From assembly GCA_051658525.1 (NCBI GenBank), contig JBOFMT010000052.1, positions 1 to 6,837 of the forward strand: 6,837 nt of DNA. Reading direction: 5' to 3'. Made by a program: the position numbers and the translations under genes. The stretch is from JBOFMT01 sp051658525 (GTDB lineage: Bacteria; Bacillota_I; Bacilli_A; Erysipelotrichales; Erysipelotrichaceae). Every line of letters starts with the position of its first letter. Position 1 is the first letter of the stretch. This document shows positions 6,223-6,837 of the stretch, piece after piece. The notes beneath the pieces were generated by a model, which had not been told where the DNA came from, searched no databases, and saw only the letters and a program-made list of their open reading frames with translations.

Positions 6223-6372
6223 ATATTCTTTTCAGCTATTACTTATAACTATTCCCATCATAGCACATAATTAATCTACATTACTATTAGGTAAAACAAT
6301 AAAGATTTCCTACAACATAAAGCAACGTTTTAAGATCAAATAATTATAAAAAACACTGCACTTTGCACAAAG
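6223..6372. other. AT-rich intergenic stretch without a visible gene
   Basis: No coding frame of note is seen on either strand. The octamer CAGCTATT at 6233-6240 repeats the one at 6203-6210 in the tracrRNA terminator. A minus-strand extended -10 TGCTATGAT (6257-6265) without a clear -35 box could start a longer cas9 transcript that runs antisense through the whole tracrRNA gene. Confidence 0.5.
6257..6265 (-). promoter_or_regulatory. Candidate extended -10 element
   Basis: The minus strand reads TGCTATGAT, matching the TGnTATAAT extended -10 with one change. It is oriented toward cas9. No good -35 hexamer is found at 16-18 nt, which extended -10 promoters can tolerate. It would give a 5' leader of about 185 nt. 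Confidence 0.25.
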
Positions 6373-6398
6373 AAAAAACCTAGGAAATTTCCTAGGTT
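6373..6398 (-). terminator. Terminator of the 6-phospho-beta-glucosidase gene
   Basis: Positions 6377-6398 are a perfect 22-nt palindrome with arms AACCTAGGAAA and TTTCCTAGGTT, 5 nt after the stop codon. On the minus strand the stem runs into a T tract (A at 6373-6378 on the plus strand, partly shared with the arm). It separates the sugar gene from the CRISPR locus. Confidence 0.88.
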
Positions 6399-6403
6399 AT
6401 AAG

Positions 6404-6837
6404 CTATTTTACTCCGTTATTTGCGATTACTTCTTGATACCAAGCAAAGCTTTTCTTTTTGCTTCTTGCTAGACTACCATTTCCTTCATCGTCTTTATCT
6501 ACATAGATAAAACCATACCGTTTCTTCATTTCTCCTGTACTTGCAGATACTAAGTCAATCGGACCCCAAGTTGTATATCCAAATACATCAACACCATCCG
6601 CTTTCGCATCTTGCATTGCTTTGATATGTGAGGATAAGTAGGCAATACGATAATCATCTTCAATCGTTCCATCTTCCTGCACGATATCAATTGCACCTAG
6701 TCCATTTTCCGCAACGAACAATGGTTTTTCATAACGATCATACAATAGATTTAGTGATAAACGGAATCCCAAAGGATCAATTTGCCATCCCCAATCACTT
6801 GCTTCTAAATAAGGATTCTTCAATAAACGATAGATAT
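6404..6837 (-). CDS. 6-phospho-beta-glucosidase (GH1), C-terminal part, 5' end beyond the window
   Basis: The frame is open to the right edge and reads IYRLLKNPYLEASDWGWQIDP at its visible start, so this is the last ~144 residues of a GH1 enzyme that is normally about 470-480 aa. The TTG at 6821-6823 is an internal leucine codon, not a start. GH1 6-phospho-beta-glucosidases hydrolyse phosphorylated beta-glucosides (such as cellobiose-6-P or salicin-6-P) in the cytoplasm after PTS uptake. The nucleophile glutamate lies in FVAENGLGA (codon 6707-6709). The active-site loop TTWGPIDLVSASTGEMKKRYGF includes the S...K-R-Y pattern that binds the 6-phosphate and separates these enzymes from plain beta-glucosidases. 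It ends with TAG at 6404-6406 and a strong terminator. It is similar to BglA/AscB-type enzymes, but the exact substrate cannot be assigned from this part. It is a neighbour with no evident role in the CRISPR system. Confidence 0.95.
   Translation of the reverse strand, partial: IYRLLKNPYLEASDWGWQIDPLGFRLSLNLLYDRYEKPLFVAENGLGAIDIVQEDGTIEDDYRIAYLSSHIKAMQDAKADGVDVFGYTTWGPIDLVSASTGEMKKRYGFIYVDKDDEGNGSLARSKKKSFAWYQEVIANNGVK

Noticed and set aside
6203..6240. Direct repeat of CAGCTATT as a possible mobile-element or attachment trace
   Set aside because: Eight bases in AT-rich DNA, no other boundary signal, and the first copy is explained by the tracrRNA terminator.
6377..6398. Perfect palindrome as an operator site
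   Set aside because: Its place 5 nt after a stop codon and the adjoining T tract on the minus strand explain it better as a terminator.
6821..6823. TTG as the start of a 139-residue protein
   Set aside because: The frame stays open to the window edge and the residues before it (IYRL) continue the GH1 sequence, so it is an internal leucine codon of a partial gene.

Overview
The window holds a complete type II-A CRISPR-Cas locus of an AT-rich, low-GC Gram-positive bacterium (Bacillota), together with the 3' end of an unrelated sugar-catabolism gene. The Bacillota assignment is inferred from the Csn2-containing subtype, the AT-rich sequence, the GGA/GGG Shine-Dalgarno sites and the GH1 6-phospho-beta-glucosidase neighbour. 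The short link between RuvC-I and the bridge helix of Cas9 looks more like the Clostridia/Erysipelotrichia/Negativicutes branch than like streptococcal Cas9s. Genus cannot be told from the sequence alone.

Layout from right to left, following transcription: (1) 6404-6837, minus strand, the C-terminal third of a 6-phospho-beta-glucosidase, closed by a palindromic terminator at 6373-6398. (2) 6223-6372, an AT-rich intergenic stretch with no gene seen. (3) ~6108-6222, plus strand, tracrRNA: a long anti-repeat, an AU-rich linker, one strong hairpin and a terminator hairpin with eight T. (4) 6065-192, minus strand, cas9-cas1-cas2-csn2, each pair joined by a 4-nt ATGA stop/start overlap, so one translationally coupled operon. 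(5) 191-137, a short (~55 nt) leader ending in ATTGAG. (6) 136-1, the leader-proximal end of the array: two complete 36-nt repeats, two 30-nt spacers and the last 4 nt of a third repeat. The array continues beyond the left edge.

How it works together: Cas1, Cas2 and Csn2, with Cas9, insert new 30-bp spacers at the leader end of the array. The pre-crRNA is transcribed leftward, pairs with the rightward-transcribed tracrRNA, is cut by host RNase III and loads Cas9, whose RuvC (D11, E763, H978, D981) and HNH (D840, H841, N864) residues are all present.

The most interesting signals are in the RNA parts. First, the leader carries a 22-nt inverted copy of the repeat core (19 of 22 identical), only 5 nt from the first repeat. 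If transcribed, it would fold back on that repeat as a cis anti-repeat. Second, just upstream of the tracrRNA anti-repeat is a degenerate crRNA-sense repeat-like segment that can pair with it. This resembles the long tracrRNA (tracr-L) of Streptococcus pyogenes, which acts as a natural single guide RNA and represses cas expression. Third, the tracrRNA promoter -35 box lies on the cas9 ribosome binding site, and the likely cas promoter lies inside the tracrRNA gene, so the two units must interfere with or regulate each other.
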